Shown piece by piece: positions 7,358 to 16,515 of a stretch of DNA of 34,339 bases. The stretch spans positions 1-34,339 of the forward strand of contig CAMGBT010000019.1 of NCBI GenBank assembly GCA_946011725.1, given 5' to 3'. The notes beneath the pieces were generated by a model. The model had not been told where the DNA came from. It searched no databases and was given only the letters and a program-made list of their open reading frames with translations. This stretch comes from an uncultured Bacteroidales bacterium. GTDB lineage: Bacteria; Bacteroidota; Bacteroidia; Bacteroidales; Muribaculaceae. A program made the translations under genes and the position numbers. Numbering within the stretch: the stretch's first letter is position 1; every line of letters starts with the position of its first letter.

Positions 7358-8893
7358 ATGGCTGAAACAAAGGCGATTAAAACTGCGTTAATCTCAGTAT
7401 TCCACAAAGACGGCTTGGACGAAATATTGCGTCTCCTGGCCAATGACGGTGTAAAATTTCTTTCAACCGGCGGCACCCGCTCGTTTATCGAAGAGCAGGG
7501 TTACAGCTGCGAGGCGGTGGAAGATCTGACGGGCTACCCCTCGATTTTGGGCGGTCGTGTAAAGACCTTACACCCCAAGGTGTTCGGCGGTATCTTAGGC
7601 CGTCGCTCGCTCCAAAGCGATGTTGACACCATGGCGCAATACGAAATCCCCGAAATTGACTTGGTGATTGTGGACCTCTATCCCTTTGAGCAAACCGTGG
7701 CATCGGGCGCCGACCATGCCGCTATCATCGAAAAGATCGACATCGGCGGCATCTCGCTCATCCGCGCCGCCGCCAAGAACTATGCCGACGTGGCCATCGT
7801 AGCTTCGAAGGCGCAATACTCCACCCTACTCTCCTTCTTGAAGGAGAACGGCGCAGCGGCCACCACCGAGGACCAGCGCCGCCTGTTGGCTCGCGAAGCC
7901 TTCGCCGTGTCGTCGGCTTACGACTCGGCCATCTTCGGCTACATGGCCTCGACCTTGGACCAACCCGCCGGCGCCCTGCGCTTGACTGTGGACGGCGAAC
8001 GTTCGCTCCGCTATGGCGAGAATCCTCACCAAGAGGCTCACTTCTTCGGCCACTTCGACCAACTCTTCGACCAACTTCACGGCAAGGAAATTTCGTACAA
8101 CAACCTGCTGGACATCGACTCGGCCGTGAACCTGATTAACGAGTTCGGTTCCGAACCCACCTTCGCCGTGCTCAAGCATAACAACGCCTGCGGCTTGGCC
8201 ACTCGCTCCACCGCTCTGCAAGCGTGGAAAGATGCCTTGGCAGGCGACCCCGTGTCGGCCTTCGGCGGCGTAATCATCACCAACACCCCGGTGGACGAAG
8301 CCACCGCTGCCGAAATCAACAAAATCTTCCTCGAAGTGATCATCGCTCCGGATTATGCGCCCGAAGCGTTGGCCATCCTCGAGACCAAGAAGAATCGCAT
8401 CATCCTGCGCCGCAAGGATGCCGCGCTGCCGCAAATGTCGGTGCGCAGTTGCCTGAACGGCGTGCTCCAACAGCAACGCGACCTGCACACCGAGACCGTG
8501 GACGAACTTCGTCCCGTGTCGGGCAATCTCACCGCCGACCGTGCCGCCGACATGCTCTTTGCCAACAAGATTGTTAAGCACTGCAAGAGCAATGCCATCG
8601 TGCTGGCCAAGGGCGGCCAACTGCTGGCCTCCGGCATCGGCCAAACCTCGCGCGTGGACGCGCTGCGTCAAGCCATTGCCAAAGCGCAGTCGTTCGGCTT
8701 CAACCTCAATGGCGCCACCATGGCCTCAGACGCGTTCTTCCCCTTTGCCGACTGCGTGGAAATCGCCAACGAAGCCGGCATCGACAACATTGTGCAACCG
8801 GGCGGCTCCGTTCGCGACAATGAATCAGTGGATTACTGTCTGAGCCACGGCATCACCATGGCCATGACCGGTATCCGTCACTTCCGTCACTAA
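7358..8893 (+). CDS. purH: Bifunctional AICAR transformylase / IMP cyclohydrolase
   Basis: 511 residues, full family length. The N-terminal MGS-like IMP cyclohydrolase domain is marked by KTALISVFHKDGL, FLSTGGTRSFIEE and RVKTLHPKVFGGIL. The C-terminal AICAR transformylase domain carries RYGENPHQEAHFFG and the catalytic-loop motif KHNNACGLA, with IVLAKGGQLLASGIGQ and DAFFPFADCVE further on. The enzyme performs the last two steps of de novo purine synthesis (AICAR to FAICAR to IMP) in the cytosol. The start ATG at 7358 is preceded by an A-rich leader. mreB starts 32 nt after its stop with no terminator between, so purine synthesis and cell-shape genes are probably co-transcribed. Confidence 0.97.
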   Translation: MAETKAIKTALISVFHKDGLDEILRLLANDGVKFLSTGGTRSFIEEQGYSCEAVEDLTGYPSILGGRVKTLHPKVFGGILGRRSLQSDVDTMAQYEIPEIDLVIVDLYPFEQTVASGADHAAIIEKIDIGGISLIRAAAKNYADVAIVASKAQYSTLLSFLKENGAAATTEDQRRLLAREAFAVSSAYDSAIFGYMASTLDQPAGALRLTVDGERSLRYGENPHQEAHFFGHFDQLFDQLHGKEISYNNLLDIDSAVNLINEFGSEPTFAVLKHNNACGLATRSTALQAWKDALAGDPVSAFGGVIITNTPVDEATAAEINKIFLEVIIAPDYAPEALAILETKKNRIILRRKDAALPQMSVRSCLNGVLQQQRDLHTETVDELRPVSGNLTADRAADMLFANKIVKHCKSNAIVLAKGGQLLASGIGQTSRVDALRQAIAKAQSFGFNLNGATMASDAFFPFADCVEIANEAGIDNIVQPGGSVRDNESVDYCLSHGITMAMTGIRHFRH

Positions 8894-8925
8894 TAATTCG
8901 ACAACAATAATATACAATAGATAAT

Positions 8926-9945
8926 ATGGGTCTGTTCTCATTCACCAAGGAAATCGCCATCGACCTTGGCACAGCCAATACCATCATCATCCACAACGAC
9001 AAGATCGTGATCAACGAGCCGTCGATTGTGGCACTGGACACCCGCACCGACAAGCTGATCGCCGTTGGCACGGAAGCTTACATGATGGAAGGTAAGAATC
9101 CGCAGGGCATCCGCACGGTACGCCCTCTTCGCAAAGGCGTAATCGCCGACTTTAATGCCGCCGAATTGATGATTCGCGGCCTCGTGAAAAAAGCCTCCAC
9201 CAAAAGCAACTGGTTCTCGCCGTCGCTGCGCATGGTGGTGGGCATCCCCTCCGGTTCAACTGAAGTTGAAATCCGCGCCGTTCGCGACTCTTCGGAGCAT
9301 GCCGGCGGCCGCGATTCATATATGATTTACGAGCCAATGGCAGCCGCACTGGGCATCGGCATCGATGTGGAAGCGCCCGAAGGCAACATGATTGTGGACA
9401 TAGGCGGCGGCACCACCGAAATCGCGGTGATTTCGCTGGGCGGCATCGTGTCGAACAAGAGTATCCAAGTGGCCGGCGATGACCTCACCGAAGATATCCA
9501 AGGCCACATGCGCCGCGCTCACAATGTGAAAGTGGGCGTTCGCACCGCCGAACAAATCAAGATGCACGTGGGCTCCGCCCTGACCGAGCTGGAGAATCCG
9601 CCCGAGGATTACATCGTGCACGGCCCCAACATGATGACCGCGCTGCCCATGGAAGTGCCCGTGAGCTACCAGGAAATCAGCCACTGCATCGAGAAGACAA
9701 TCTCCAAAATCGAAGCAGCCGTGCTGAGCGCGCTGGAGCAAACGCCCCCCGAACTTTACGCCGACTTGGTGCGCAACGGTATCTATCTCGCCGGCGGCGG
9801 CGCTCTGCTGCGCGGCATCGACAAGCGCTTCACCGACAAGATCGGCATCCAATTCCATGTGGCCGACGATCCTCTGCTGTCGGTGGCCAAAGGCACCGGA
9901 GTGGCGCTGAAAAATATCAACAAGTTCTCGTTCCTTATCCGCTAA
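8926..9945 (+). CDS. mreB: Rod shape-determining actin homologue MreB
   Basis: 339 residues, typical length. Actin-fold nucleotide-binding signatures are visible: phosphate 1 IDLGTANTIII, phosphate 2 VDIGGGTTEIAVISLGG and adenosine motif LAGGGALLRGID. The short N-terminus MGLFSFTKE is typical of MreB. It polymerises on the inner face of the cytoplasmic membrane and positions the elongasome (MreC, MreD, PBP2, RodA), all of which are encoded directly downstream. It is the first of the five shape genes. Confidence 0.97.
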   Translation: MGLFSFTKEIAIDLGTANTIIIHNDKIVINEPSIVALDTRTDKLIAVGTEAYMMEGKNPQGIRTVRPLRKGVIADFNAAELMIRGLVKKASTKSNWFSPSLRMVVGIPSGSTEVEIRAVRDSSEHAGGRDSYMIYEPMAAALGIGIDVEAPEGNMIVDIGGGTTEIAVISLGGIVSNKSIQVAGDDLTEDIQGHMRRAHNVKVGVRTAEQIKMHVGSALTELENPPEDYIVHGPNMMTALPMEVPVSYQEISHCIEKTISKIEAAVLSALEQTPPELYADLVRNGIYLAGGGALLRGIDKRFTDKIGIQFHVADDPLLSVAKGTGVALKNINKFSFLIR

Positions 9946-9965
9946 GCGGCTGAATATCAACGGCA

Positions 9966-9992
9966 GACTGCGCCCGAATGCTCGGCGCAGTC
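9966..9992 (+). promoter_or_regulatory. Intercistronic hairpin between mreB and mreC
   Basis: GACTGCGCC (9966-9974) and GGCGCAGTC (9984-9992) form a perfect 9-bp stem with a 9-nt loop. GGC and GCC extend the stem past a one-base bulge. No T-run follows. It sits in the only sizeable gap (62 bp) within the mre genes, so it could act as a partial attenuator or an mRNA stabiliser that raises MreB relative to MreC. Confidence 0.55.
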
Positions 9993-10007
9993 GCCTTGCT
10001 ATATTAG

Positions 10008-10874
10008 ATGAAAGAATTATTCGACTTTATCAGCCGCCACTCCAAATGGTTTGTGTTGGTGATTTATCTGGTGTTGAGCAGCATTTTGCTGTTCAACAGC
10101 GACCCCTATCGGCATCACTTGTGGCTGACATCGTCGTCGGCGGTGGGCGGCAGCATCTATTCGATGGGCAACAGCATCACCTCGTACTTCAACCTGCGCG
10201 AGACCAACGACGACCTCAACCGCCGCAACGCCGAGCTGGAGGCGCAAGTGGTGAATCTGCGCGAGGAGCTCAACCGCATGCGGCTGAGCCAGTACACCGA
10301 CACCATGCCCACCCCCGACAGCGTGCAGCACTTCAACTTCATCGTGGCCAACGTCATCAACAACTCCATCCACCATCCGCATAACTACATCACCATCGAC
10401 AAAGGCACCGCCGACGGCGTGGTGGCCGAGTTGGGGGTGATTGACCACTCCGGCGTGGTGGGCGTGGTGAGCGTGGCCGGCGAGCACTATTCGCAGGTGA
10501 TTTCGCTGCTGAACCCGAATTTCCGTCTATCGTGCAAAATACGCAATACCGAACACTTCGGCTCGCTGGTATGGGATGGCGTGGACCCCACAGTGGCGCT
10601 TTTGGAAGAGCTACCGCGCCACACGCGCTTTGTGTGCGGCGACACAGTGGTCACCTCCGGCTTCTCGGCCGTGTTCCCCGCCGGCATCCCCGTGGGCACC
10701 ATTTTGGATAACGCCGAAAACCACAAGGAGAATTTCTTCACGCTGAAGGTGAAGCTGTTTGCCGACTTCACCCGCCTGAGCAATGTACAAGTAGTAATCA
10801 ACAATCGCCGCAGCCAAATCATGGAGGTGGACAGCACCCGTGTGGGCGGCGATTCTAACCCGGCCAACCGATAA
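10008..10874 (+). CDS. mreC: Rod shape-determining protein MreC
   Basis: 288 residues. Residues 1-14 are cytoplasmic, one membrane helix follows (about 15-32, FVLVIYLVLSSILLF), then a coiled coil (about 60-92, RETNDDLNRRNAELEAQVVNLREEL) and a beta-rich periplasmic domain. The domain begins near FNFIVANVINNS and includes ITIDKGTADGV and GVVGVVSVAGEHYSQVISLLN, typical of MreC. It links MreB and MreD to PBP2 in the periplasm and is thought to switch PBP2 into its active state. mreD starts 3 nt after its stop. Confidence 0.95.
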   Translation: MKELFDFISRHSKWFVLVIYLVLSSILLFNSDPYRHHLWLTSSSAVGGSIYSMGNSITSYFNLRETNDDLNRRNAELEAQVVNLREELNRMRLSQYTDTMPTPDSVQHFNFIVANVINNSIHHPHNYITIDKGTADGVVAELGVIDHSGVVGVVSVAGEHYSQVISLLNPNFRLSCKIRNTEHFGSLVWDGVDPTVALLEELPRHTRFVCGDTVVTSGFSAVFPAGIPVGTILDNAENHKENFFTLKVKLFADFTRLSNVQVVINNRRSQIMEVDSTRVGGDSNPANR

Positions 10875-10877
10875 GCT

Positions 10878-11402
10878 ATGAACAGGACTTCACTTTCGTT
10901 GCTGATTACGGCGCTGATACTGATTCCGGCGCAGGCAGTGTTCTTCAACCACTTGGTGCTGTTCAACGTGGCTGTGCCGTTGGCGTTCATCTTCGTAATC
11001 ATCACGCTGCCGGTGACTTACAGTGCCAACCGCGCCATGACCATCGGCTTTCTGCTGGGCTTGGCCGTGGATGCGCTGTCGAACACACCCGGTGTTAACA
11101 CACTGTGCTGCACCTTGTTAGCATTCATGCGGCGCCCGATTTTCCACCTCTACGTACCCACCGACAACGACCTCGCCGAGCAGCGTCCCTCGCTCCGGAC
11201 CATGGATACCGCATCCTTCTTGAAGTTTGCCCTGACCATGTGCGTGGTGTATTGCGCACTCATCTTCACGGTGGAGGCATTCCAAATATTCAACTTCTGG
11301 CAATACCTGCTGCGAATCGTTTTCTCCAGCATATATACTTTCGTGATAATCTACGCCTTAGCCGGATTGAGCGGCTCGTCGTCGCATGAGAAAAGATTAT
11401 AA
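10878..11402 (+). CDS. mreD: Rod shape-determining membrane protein MreD
   Basis: 174 residues, almost wholly hydrophobic, with about five membrane segments including LLITALILIPAQAVFFNHLVL and VPLAFIFVIITLPVTYS. The GFLLGLAVDALSNTPGVNTL segment matches the MreD pattern of a conserved Asp followed by a small-residue turn. Assignment rests strongly on position between mreC and mrdA. The last 17 nt overlap the PBP2 gene, a coupling often seen in this operon. Confidence 0.9.
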   Translation: MNRTSLSLLITALILIPAQAVFFNHLVLFNVAVPLAFIFVIITLPVTYSANRAMTIGFLLGLAVDALSNTPGVNTLCCTLLAFMRRPIFHLYVPTDNDLAEQRPSLRTMDTASFLKFALTMCVVYCALIFTVEAFQIFNFWQYLLRIVFSSIYTFVIIYALAGLSGSSSHEKRL

Positions 11403-13242
11403 ACTTGAGAAGCGAAAGTACGTTATCGGCGGGTTTGTATTGCTGATTGCGTTGATTTACGTGGGCCGACTTTTCGACCTGCAAATCAACGATGAACGCT
11501 ACAAAAAATCGGCCGACACCAACGCGTTTTTGCACAAAACCGTGTACCCGTCGCGCGGATTGATGTACGACCGCGACGGCCGCTTGGTGGTGTACAACCA
11601 GCCGGCTTATGATGTGATGCTCATTCCGCGCGATGTGCAGCCGTTCGACACCGTGGACTTCTGTAACACGCTGAATATCACCCCGGAACAGTTGCGCCGT
11701 CGCTTTGCCGACATGCGCGACAAGCGTCTGAATCCGGGCTATTCATCCTACACGCCGCAGCGCCTAATCACCCAGCTCTCCACCGAGGATTACGGCCGCT
11801 TGCAGGAAAAATTGTACCGCTTCCCCGGTTTCTACATCCAAAAGCGCATTCTGCGCCAATATAACTACTCGGCGGCGGCCAACGTGTTGGGCAACCTGCG
11901 CGAGGTGTCGCAAACCGACATCGACAAGGACCCGTACTACTCGCCCGGCGACTACTGCGGCGACCTCGGCGTGGAGCGCAGCTACGAGGAGTACCTGCGC
12001 GGCGTCAAGGGTGAGGAGATTCTCATCCGCGACTCGCGCGGCCGTATCCAAGGCCGCTACGACGGCGGCGCTCATGATGTGGAGCCGATTTCGGGCCACG
12101 ATTTGACGCTGAGCATCGACATCGAATTGCAAGAGTATGCCGAACGGCTGATGGCCGGCAAGCGCGGCGCCGTGGTGGCCATCGAGCCCGAAACAGGCGA
12201 AATTTTGTGCTTGGTTTCGTCGCCGACTTACGACCCGCGCCTGTTGGTGGGCCGTCATCGCGGCGAGAATTACAAGGCGTTGGTCAACGACCCGTCGCTG
12301 CCGCTGTTCGACCGCGCTCTGGGCGGCGCCTATCCGCCCGGTTCCACCTTCAAGCCCACGCAGGGCTTGATCTTGCTGCAAGAAGGCATCATCACCACCT
12401 CCACCACTTACCCCTGCCACGGCGGCTACGTCAACGGCGGCTTGCGCGTGGGCTGCCACGCCCACGGCTCGCCCCTGCCGCTCAAGCCGGCGCTGCAAAC
12501 CTCGTGCAACGCCTTCTTCTGCTGGGGCTTCAAGGCCATGATCGACCGCCGCGGCAAGTACGGCAATCCGGCCAATGCCTTTGAGATATGGAAAAAACAC
12601 TTGGTATCAATGGGTTACGGCTACGCCCTCGGAGTGGACCTTCCGCACGAAAGCCGCGGCTTCTTGCCCAATGCCAAGTTCTACAATAAGTTCTACGGCG
12701 AAGGCCACTGGAGCGCCAACACGGTAATCTCCGTAGCCATCGGCCAAGGCGAAATCCTTGCCACGCCGCTGCAAATCGCCAACCTTGCCGCCACCATAGC
12801 CAACCGTGGGTGGTTCATCACCCCGCACGCCGTCAAGGCCATCCAAGACACCGTGCTGCCGCCGCAATACAGCGAGCGCCGTCGGCCCACCATCGACCTC
12901 AAATGGTATCCCGAAGTGGCCGAAGGCATGCGCATGGCCGTGACCGGCGGCACCTGTCGCCGCGCAGCCATCCCCGGCATCGACGTGGCCGGCAAAACAG
13001 GCACGGCGCAGAACCCCCACGGCCGCGACCACTCGGCATTCATGGGCTTCGCCCCTTACGACCACCCCAAAATCGCCGTGGCCGTGTATGTGGAAAACGG
13101 CGGCTTCGGCGCCGTGTACGGCGTGCCCATCGGCTCGCTGGTGATGGAAAAATACCTCTGCGATTCCATCCATCCCTCGCGCCAATACATGGAAGATCAA
13201 ATGATTAGCACCACTTTACCCTACTCCAATGCGAAACGATAG
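11386..13242 (+). CDS. mrdA: Penicillin-binding protein 2, elongasome transpeptidase
   Basis: 618 residues. A short cytoplasmic tail and one membrane helix (about 12-30) precede the dimerisation/pedestal domain (SRGLMYDRDGRLVVYN). The transpeptidase domain holds all three active-site motifs: S320-T-F-K323, S373-C-N375 and K537-T-G539. AIGQGEILATPLQIAN is another class B PBP hallmark. It cross-links new peptidoglycan during lateral growth together with the RodA glycosyltransferase encoded next. It overlaps mreD by 17 nt and rodA by 14 nt, so translation of the three is coupled. Confidence 0.96.
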   Translation: MRKDYKLEKRKYVIGGFVLLIALIYVGRLFDLQINDERYKKSADTNAFLHKTVYPSRGLMYDRDGRLVVYNQPAYDVMLIPRDVQPFDTVDFCNTLNITPEQLRRRFADMRDKRLNPGYSSYTPQRLITQLSTEDYGRLQEKLYRFPGFYIQKRILRQYNYSAAANVLGNLREVSQTDIDKDPYYSPGDYCGDLGVERSYEEYLRGVKGEEILIRDSRGRIQGRYDGGAHDVEPISGHDLTLSIDIELQEYAERLMAGKRGAVVAIEPETGEILCLVSSPTYDPRLLVGRHRGENYKALVNDPSLPLFDRALGGAYPPGSTFKPTQGLILLQEGIITTSTTYPCHGGYVNGGLRVGCHAHGSPLPLKPALQTSCNAFFCWGFKAMIDRRGKYGNPANAFEIWKKHLVSMGYGYALGVDLPHESRGFLPNAKFYNKFYGEGHWSANTVISVAIGQGEILATPLQIANLAATIANRGWFITPHAVKAIQDTVLPPQYSERRRPTIDLKWYPEVAEGMRMAVTGGTCRRAAIPGIDVAGKTGTAQNPHGRDHSAFMGFAPYDHPKIAVAVYVENGGFGAVYGVPIGSLVMEKYLCDSIHPSRQYMEDQMISTTLPYSNAKR

Positions 13243-14686
13243 CTCTCCCTCCGTATTCCGCCAAATCGACTGGCCGCTGGTGATCATTTACTTGCTCATT
13301 GTGGTGGCCGGCGTGTTCAGCATCTACGCTGCCAGTTACGACTTCGACGAGGCTTCGATTTTCAGCTTCGACGAGTTCTCGGGCAAGCAGATTCGCTGGA
13401 TTGGCTTGGGGTTGGTGCTGGGCTGCGTGGTGCTGCTCACCGACTACCGCGTGTTCGAAACTTACGCCTACCTTATCTATGGCATACTGCTTGTGTTACT
13501 GTTAGTTACGCCATTCATAGCGCCCGACATCAAGGGCTCGCGGTCGTGGCTGGTCATCGGTCCGATGAGCTTGCAACCGGCGGAGTTTGCCAAGGTGGCC
13601 ACGGCGTTGGCGCTGGCCAAACTGTTCAATGGCTACAACTTCACTTTGAAAGGTCGGCCGGGCAATTACCTTCGTGCCGTGGCCCTGTTCGTGGTGCCTA
13701 TCTTGCTGATTCTCAACCAGAACGAAACGGGCTCGGCGTTGGCCTACACCGCGTTGGTGTTGGTGCTCTACCGCGAAGGCATGAGCGGACTGATTCTGTT
13801 CGCCGGTGTGTTTGCGGTGGCGGTGTTCGTCATTGCGGTCAAGTACACCGAGGAGCTGTTTTTGGGCATCCCGGGCGGCGAATTCACCGTGATGGTTTTG
13901 GTGATGATAACCATGGTAATCATGGCATTCATCTACGGCCGCACTATGGAAATTGCCCGCAATCTGTTGGCCGGATTTGCGGCTTGTTTGCTGATTATGT
14001 GGGTGTTAGGCGGGCTGATTGGGCTGAACATGCCCGGACGCGCAATCATGATTTGCATCGTGGTGGCCGGCTGCATCTACCTCGCGTTTGAAGCGCTCAA
14101 GCGCCACATCAGTAGCCTGAGCGTGCCGATTGTCACCGCCGTGTTGGCCATCGGGTTTATGTTCTCCGTCAATATTGCCTTCGACCAGTTGCAGCCGCAC
14201 CAGCAGCAGCGCATCCGCGTGGTACTCGGCATCGAAGAGGACCTCCGCGGCGCCGGTTACAACGTCAACCAATCGAAAATTGCCATCGGCTCCGGCGGTT
14301 TCTTCGGCAAAGGTTTCCTCAACGGCACGCAAACCAAGCTAAAATACGTGCCCGAACAGCACACCGACTTTATCTTCTGCACCATCGGCGAGGAGGAAGG
14401 ATTCGTGGGCTCATTTGCCATCATCGCGCTGTATATGGCTATGATTCTGCGAGTTATCGCTATTGCGGAACGCCAGCCGCGTCCGTTTGGCCGCATCTAC
14501 GGCTACTGCGTGGCGTCGTACATCATCTTCCACTTCTGCGTGAATATCGGCATGGTGATCGGGCTGTGTCCGGTAATCGGCATTCCGCTACCATTACTCA
14601 GCTATGGCGGCTCATCGCTGTGGGGATTTACCTTGCTGATATTCATACTGTTGCGCATCGATGCTGCGCGTAAATCCTATTCATAA
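13229..14686 (+). CDS. rodA: RodA, SEDS-family peptidoglycan glycosyltransferase
   Basis: 485 residues with about ten membrane helices, longer than the roughly 370 residues of E. coli RodA. The excess lies mainly in an added hydrophobic region (about 190-290), as in other Bacteroidota RodA proteins. SEDS motifs are present: SRSWLVIGPMSLQPAEFAKV, NQNETGSALAYTALVL, KIAIGSGGFFGKGFLNGT, VPEQHTDFIFCTIGEEEGFVG and the terminal GIPLPLLSYGGSS. It polymerises lipid II into glycan strands with PBP2. Overlapping its stop and start neighbours on both sides implies one polycistronic message. Confidence 0.96.
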   Translation: MRNDSSPSVFRQIDWPLVIIYLLIVVAGVFSIYAASYDFDEASIFSFDEFSGKQIRWIGLGLVLGCVVLLTDYRVFETYAYLIYGILLVLLLVTPFIAPDIKGSRSWLVIGPMSLQPAEFAKVATALALAKLFNGYNFTLKGRPGNYLRAVALFVVPILLILNQNETGSALAYTALVLVLYREGMSGLILFAGVFAVAVFVIAVKYTEELFLGIPGGEFTVMVLVMITMVIMAFIYGRTMEIARNLLAGFAACLLIMWVLGGLIGLNMPGRAIMICIVVAGCIYLAFEALKRHISSLSVPIVTAVLAIGFMFSVNIAFDQLQPHQQQRIRVVLGIEEDLRGAGYNVNQSKIAIGSGGFFGKGFLNGTQTKLKYVPEQHTDFIFCTIGEEEGFVGSFAIIALYMAMILRVIAIAERQPRPFGRIYGYCVASYIIFHFCVNIGMVIGLCPVIGIPLPLLSYGGSSLWGFTLLIFILLRIDAARKSYS

Positions 14687-14693
14687 GCAGCCG

Positions 14694-15722
14694 ATGAGCA
14701 AGGTAGTTTTCGACAACATAATCTACTCGTTGCAACGCTTTGGCGGCATCTCCTCGCTGTGGCACCAAATCATAGGCCACGTGGGCTCGCTGCAACAATT
14801 CGATGTGTACGGTCTCGACTATAAGGCTGCTAATCAGAACGTTGAGTACTGCCAATTGCCGCAAATCACTCATCGTCAATGGCCCACTCCTGTGGAGCGC
14901 TACCTCGATGCCGACTACCGCATCGACGGGCCGCACACGTTCCACTCGTCGTATTATCGGCTGTCGACCCACCCGCAAGCGCGATGCGTGACCACCGTGC
15001 ACGACTTCACTTACGAAAGCCACATCCACGGACTGCGTTGCGCCGTCCATTCCGCGCAGAAGTTCCGCGCCATCCGCCGCTCGGCTGTGGTGGTGTGCGT
15101 GAGCCTATTCACTCGCGACGAGCTGCTGCGCCGCTTGCCCGATGTGCCTGCGTCGAAGGTCGAAGTCGTTTATAATGGGCTGAATCCCGCTTATAATCAG
15201 CACTTTGAGCCGCTGCCGGAGCTGGCCGACTGCATTCTGTTTGTAGGTTCGCGGGCATCGTACAAGCGGTTCGACTTCGCCGTGGAAGCCTGCGCCGATG
15301 CCGGCCTGCGGCTGTGCATAGCCGGGTCGCCCCTGACCAAGTCCGAACGCCAACTGCTCGAGCGCCGCTTGCCGGGCCGCTACCTTGTGGAAATCTCGCC
15401 CAACAGCGCCCGTTTGGGACAGCTCTACACCTCGGCCCGGTGTCTGCTCTATCCATCTGAAAGTGAGGGGTTTGGCCTGCCCATCATCGAAGCGCAAGCC
15501 TGCGGCTGCCCGGTGATAGCCCTTGCCGCCACCTCCGTGCCGGAGGTCATCGGCCACACTCCAACGCTAATGAAAGAGCTGACTATCAACGACTTCCGCG
15601 CCGGCATGGCGCCGGTTGACACCGCCGCGACTCGTGCCGAAATCATCGCAGCGGGCCGCGCCAACGCCGCCCGCTTCCCGATTGCGGCCACCACCGCCGC
15701 TTACACCGACATTCTCAGCTAA
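14694..15722 (+). CDS. GT4-like glycosyltransferase (group 1)
   Basis: 342 residues from the ATG at 14694, which follows the rodA stop by 7 nt; an in-frame ATG at 14661 lies inside rodA and is unlikely. The Rossmann-like N-terminal half includes TVHDFTYESHIHG and VVCVSLFTRDELLRRL. The nucleotide-sugar half carries FVGSRASYKRFDFAVEA and the ESEGFGLPIIEAQACGCPVIA signature of GT4 retaining enzymes (E-x7-E pattern). It has no membrane helix, so it would act at the cytoplasmic face. The acceptor is unknown; position behind rodA suggests a cell-envelope glycan, by inference only. Its stop lies 5 nt from the convergent gene at 15728 and I see no terminator between them. Confidence 0.88.
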   Translation: MSKVVFDNIIYSLQRFGGISSLWHQIIGHVGSLQQFDVYGLDYKAANQNVEYCQLPQITHRQWPTPVERYLDADYRIDGPHTFHSSYYRLSTHPQARCVTTVHDFTYESHIHGLRCAVHSAQKFRAIRRSAVVVCVSLFTRDELLRRLPDVPASKVEVVYNGLNPAYNQHFEPLPELADCILFVGSRASYKRFDFAVEACADAGLRLCIAGSPLTKSERQLLERRLPGRYLVEISPNSARLGQLYTSARCLLYPSESEGFGLPIIEAQACGCPVIALAATSVPEVIGHTPTLMKELTINDFRAGMAPVDTAATRAEIIAAGRANAARFPIAATTAAYTDILS

Positions 15723-15727
15723 CTTAC

Positions 15728-16171
15728 TTAGCGCTTATGTCGTTGTTGGCGAAGCTGTTGCATGAGCTGATCTTCCAACTCGTATACGCGCAGAATCTGC
15801 TGCGGAGTGAGGAATGTGCTGTACTCCGCTTGATATTTGCGGCGCAAATCGAGGATGCGCTGATTGCGGTCAAAGCGCTCGCTGATAGCTTGTTGAGCCT
15901 CGGCTTCAGTCATATTATCGCGGTGGGGTTTGCCTCGTCCGAGCTGCCACACCTCGCGCAGATACGCGCAATAAGTGGTCACGAACTTGGCCGTGTTTGC
16001 TTCGTCCAATTTGAGTTCTTGGGCTATGTAGTTGGCTTGCGATTGAGCCAACTGCTCGCGACGTTGCTGGCGGTTAGTATCATTGCCTTGCCGGCGGCCG
16101 CGAGCTTCAATGGAGGTGGCCGAGATGGTCACCATCAGCAAAATGAGTATGAGACGGATAGCGGTTTTCAT
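15728..16171 (-). CDS. Small periplasmic LTxxQ (Spy/CpxP-like) protein
   Basis: 147 residues. A signal peptide of about 23 residues (MKTAIRLILILLMVTISATS) is followed by a highly charged, all-helical mature protein. ELKLDEANTAKFVTTYCAYL and FLTPQQILRVYELE give the two LTxxQ-like helices of the Spy/CpxP/CnrX group, the second with an exact LTPQQ. Such proteins act as periplasmic chaperones or as stress sensors that hold a regulator in check. It begins 2 nt after the stop of the putative anti-sigma gene, so the three genes read as one regulatory unit. Few His or Cys residues are present, which argues against a metal-sensing role like CnrX. Confidence 0.78.
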   Translation of the reverse strand: MKTAIRLILILLMVTISATSIEARGRRQGNDTNRQQRREQLAQSQANYIAQELKLDEANTAKFVTTYCAYLREVWQLGRGKPHRDNMTEAEAQQAISERFDRNQRILDLRRKYQAEYSTFLTPQQILRVYELEDQLMQQLRQQRHKR

Positions 16172-16173
16172 AG

Positions 16174-16515
16174 TTATTCGAGATAATCATCGTCAGTTAT
16201 AAACAAGTCATTATCATAATATTGGGCCAAGTAATCTTGGTCGTCTGTGCTGAGGTTTTGGTAAGCGGCAAGCACGGATTCGAATGAGGCTTCGGGCTGA
16301 GGGGCAGGACGGAGGAGCACTGCTCCGATGGCGATAACTGCCACCACAGCGGCGGCAGCGGCGCTGTACCACCACATCCTATGGCGCACACTCTGCTGCC
16401 GGTGGACGCGATTCATCACTTCCGATTCTATGGCGGCGAAAGCGCCGTCGGGCACGGTATAGGGCATCCGGCGCCCTACTTGGTCGAAATCAAATTTGTG
16501 GTTCATATCGCTCAA
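16174..16515 (-). CDS. Single-pass membrane protein, probable anti-sigma factor
   Basis: 113 residues; the start could be residue 1 or the Met at residue 4. Residues 1-46 are soluble and charged (FDQVGRRMPYTVPDGAFAAI), 47-69 form one membrane helix (WWYSAAAAAVVAVIAIGAVLL), and the last 44 residues are acidic and end DDDYLE. The size and N-in topology match small ECF anti-sigma factors. There is no ZAS zinc motif (H-x3-C-x2-C), so the family is not recognised from sequence alone. The main evidence is its 4-nt overlap with the ECF sigma gene upstream. Likely role: hold the sigma factor at the membrane until a periplasmic signal arrives. Confidence 0.7.
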   Translation of the reverse strand: MSDMNHKFDFDQVGRRMPYTVPDGAFAAIESEVMNRVHRQQSVRHRMWWYSAAAAAVVAVIAIGAVLLRPAPQPEASFESVLAAYQNLSTDDQDYLAQYYDNDLFITDDDYLE

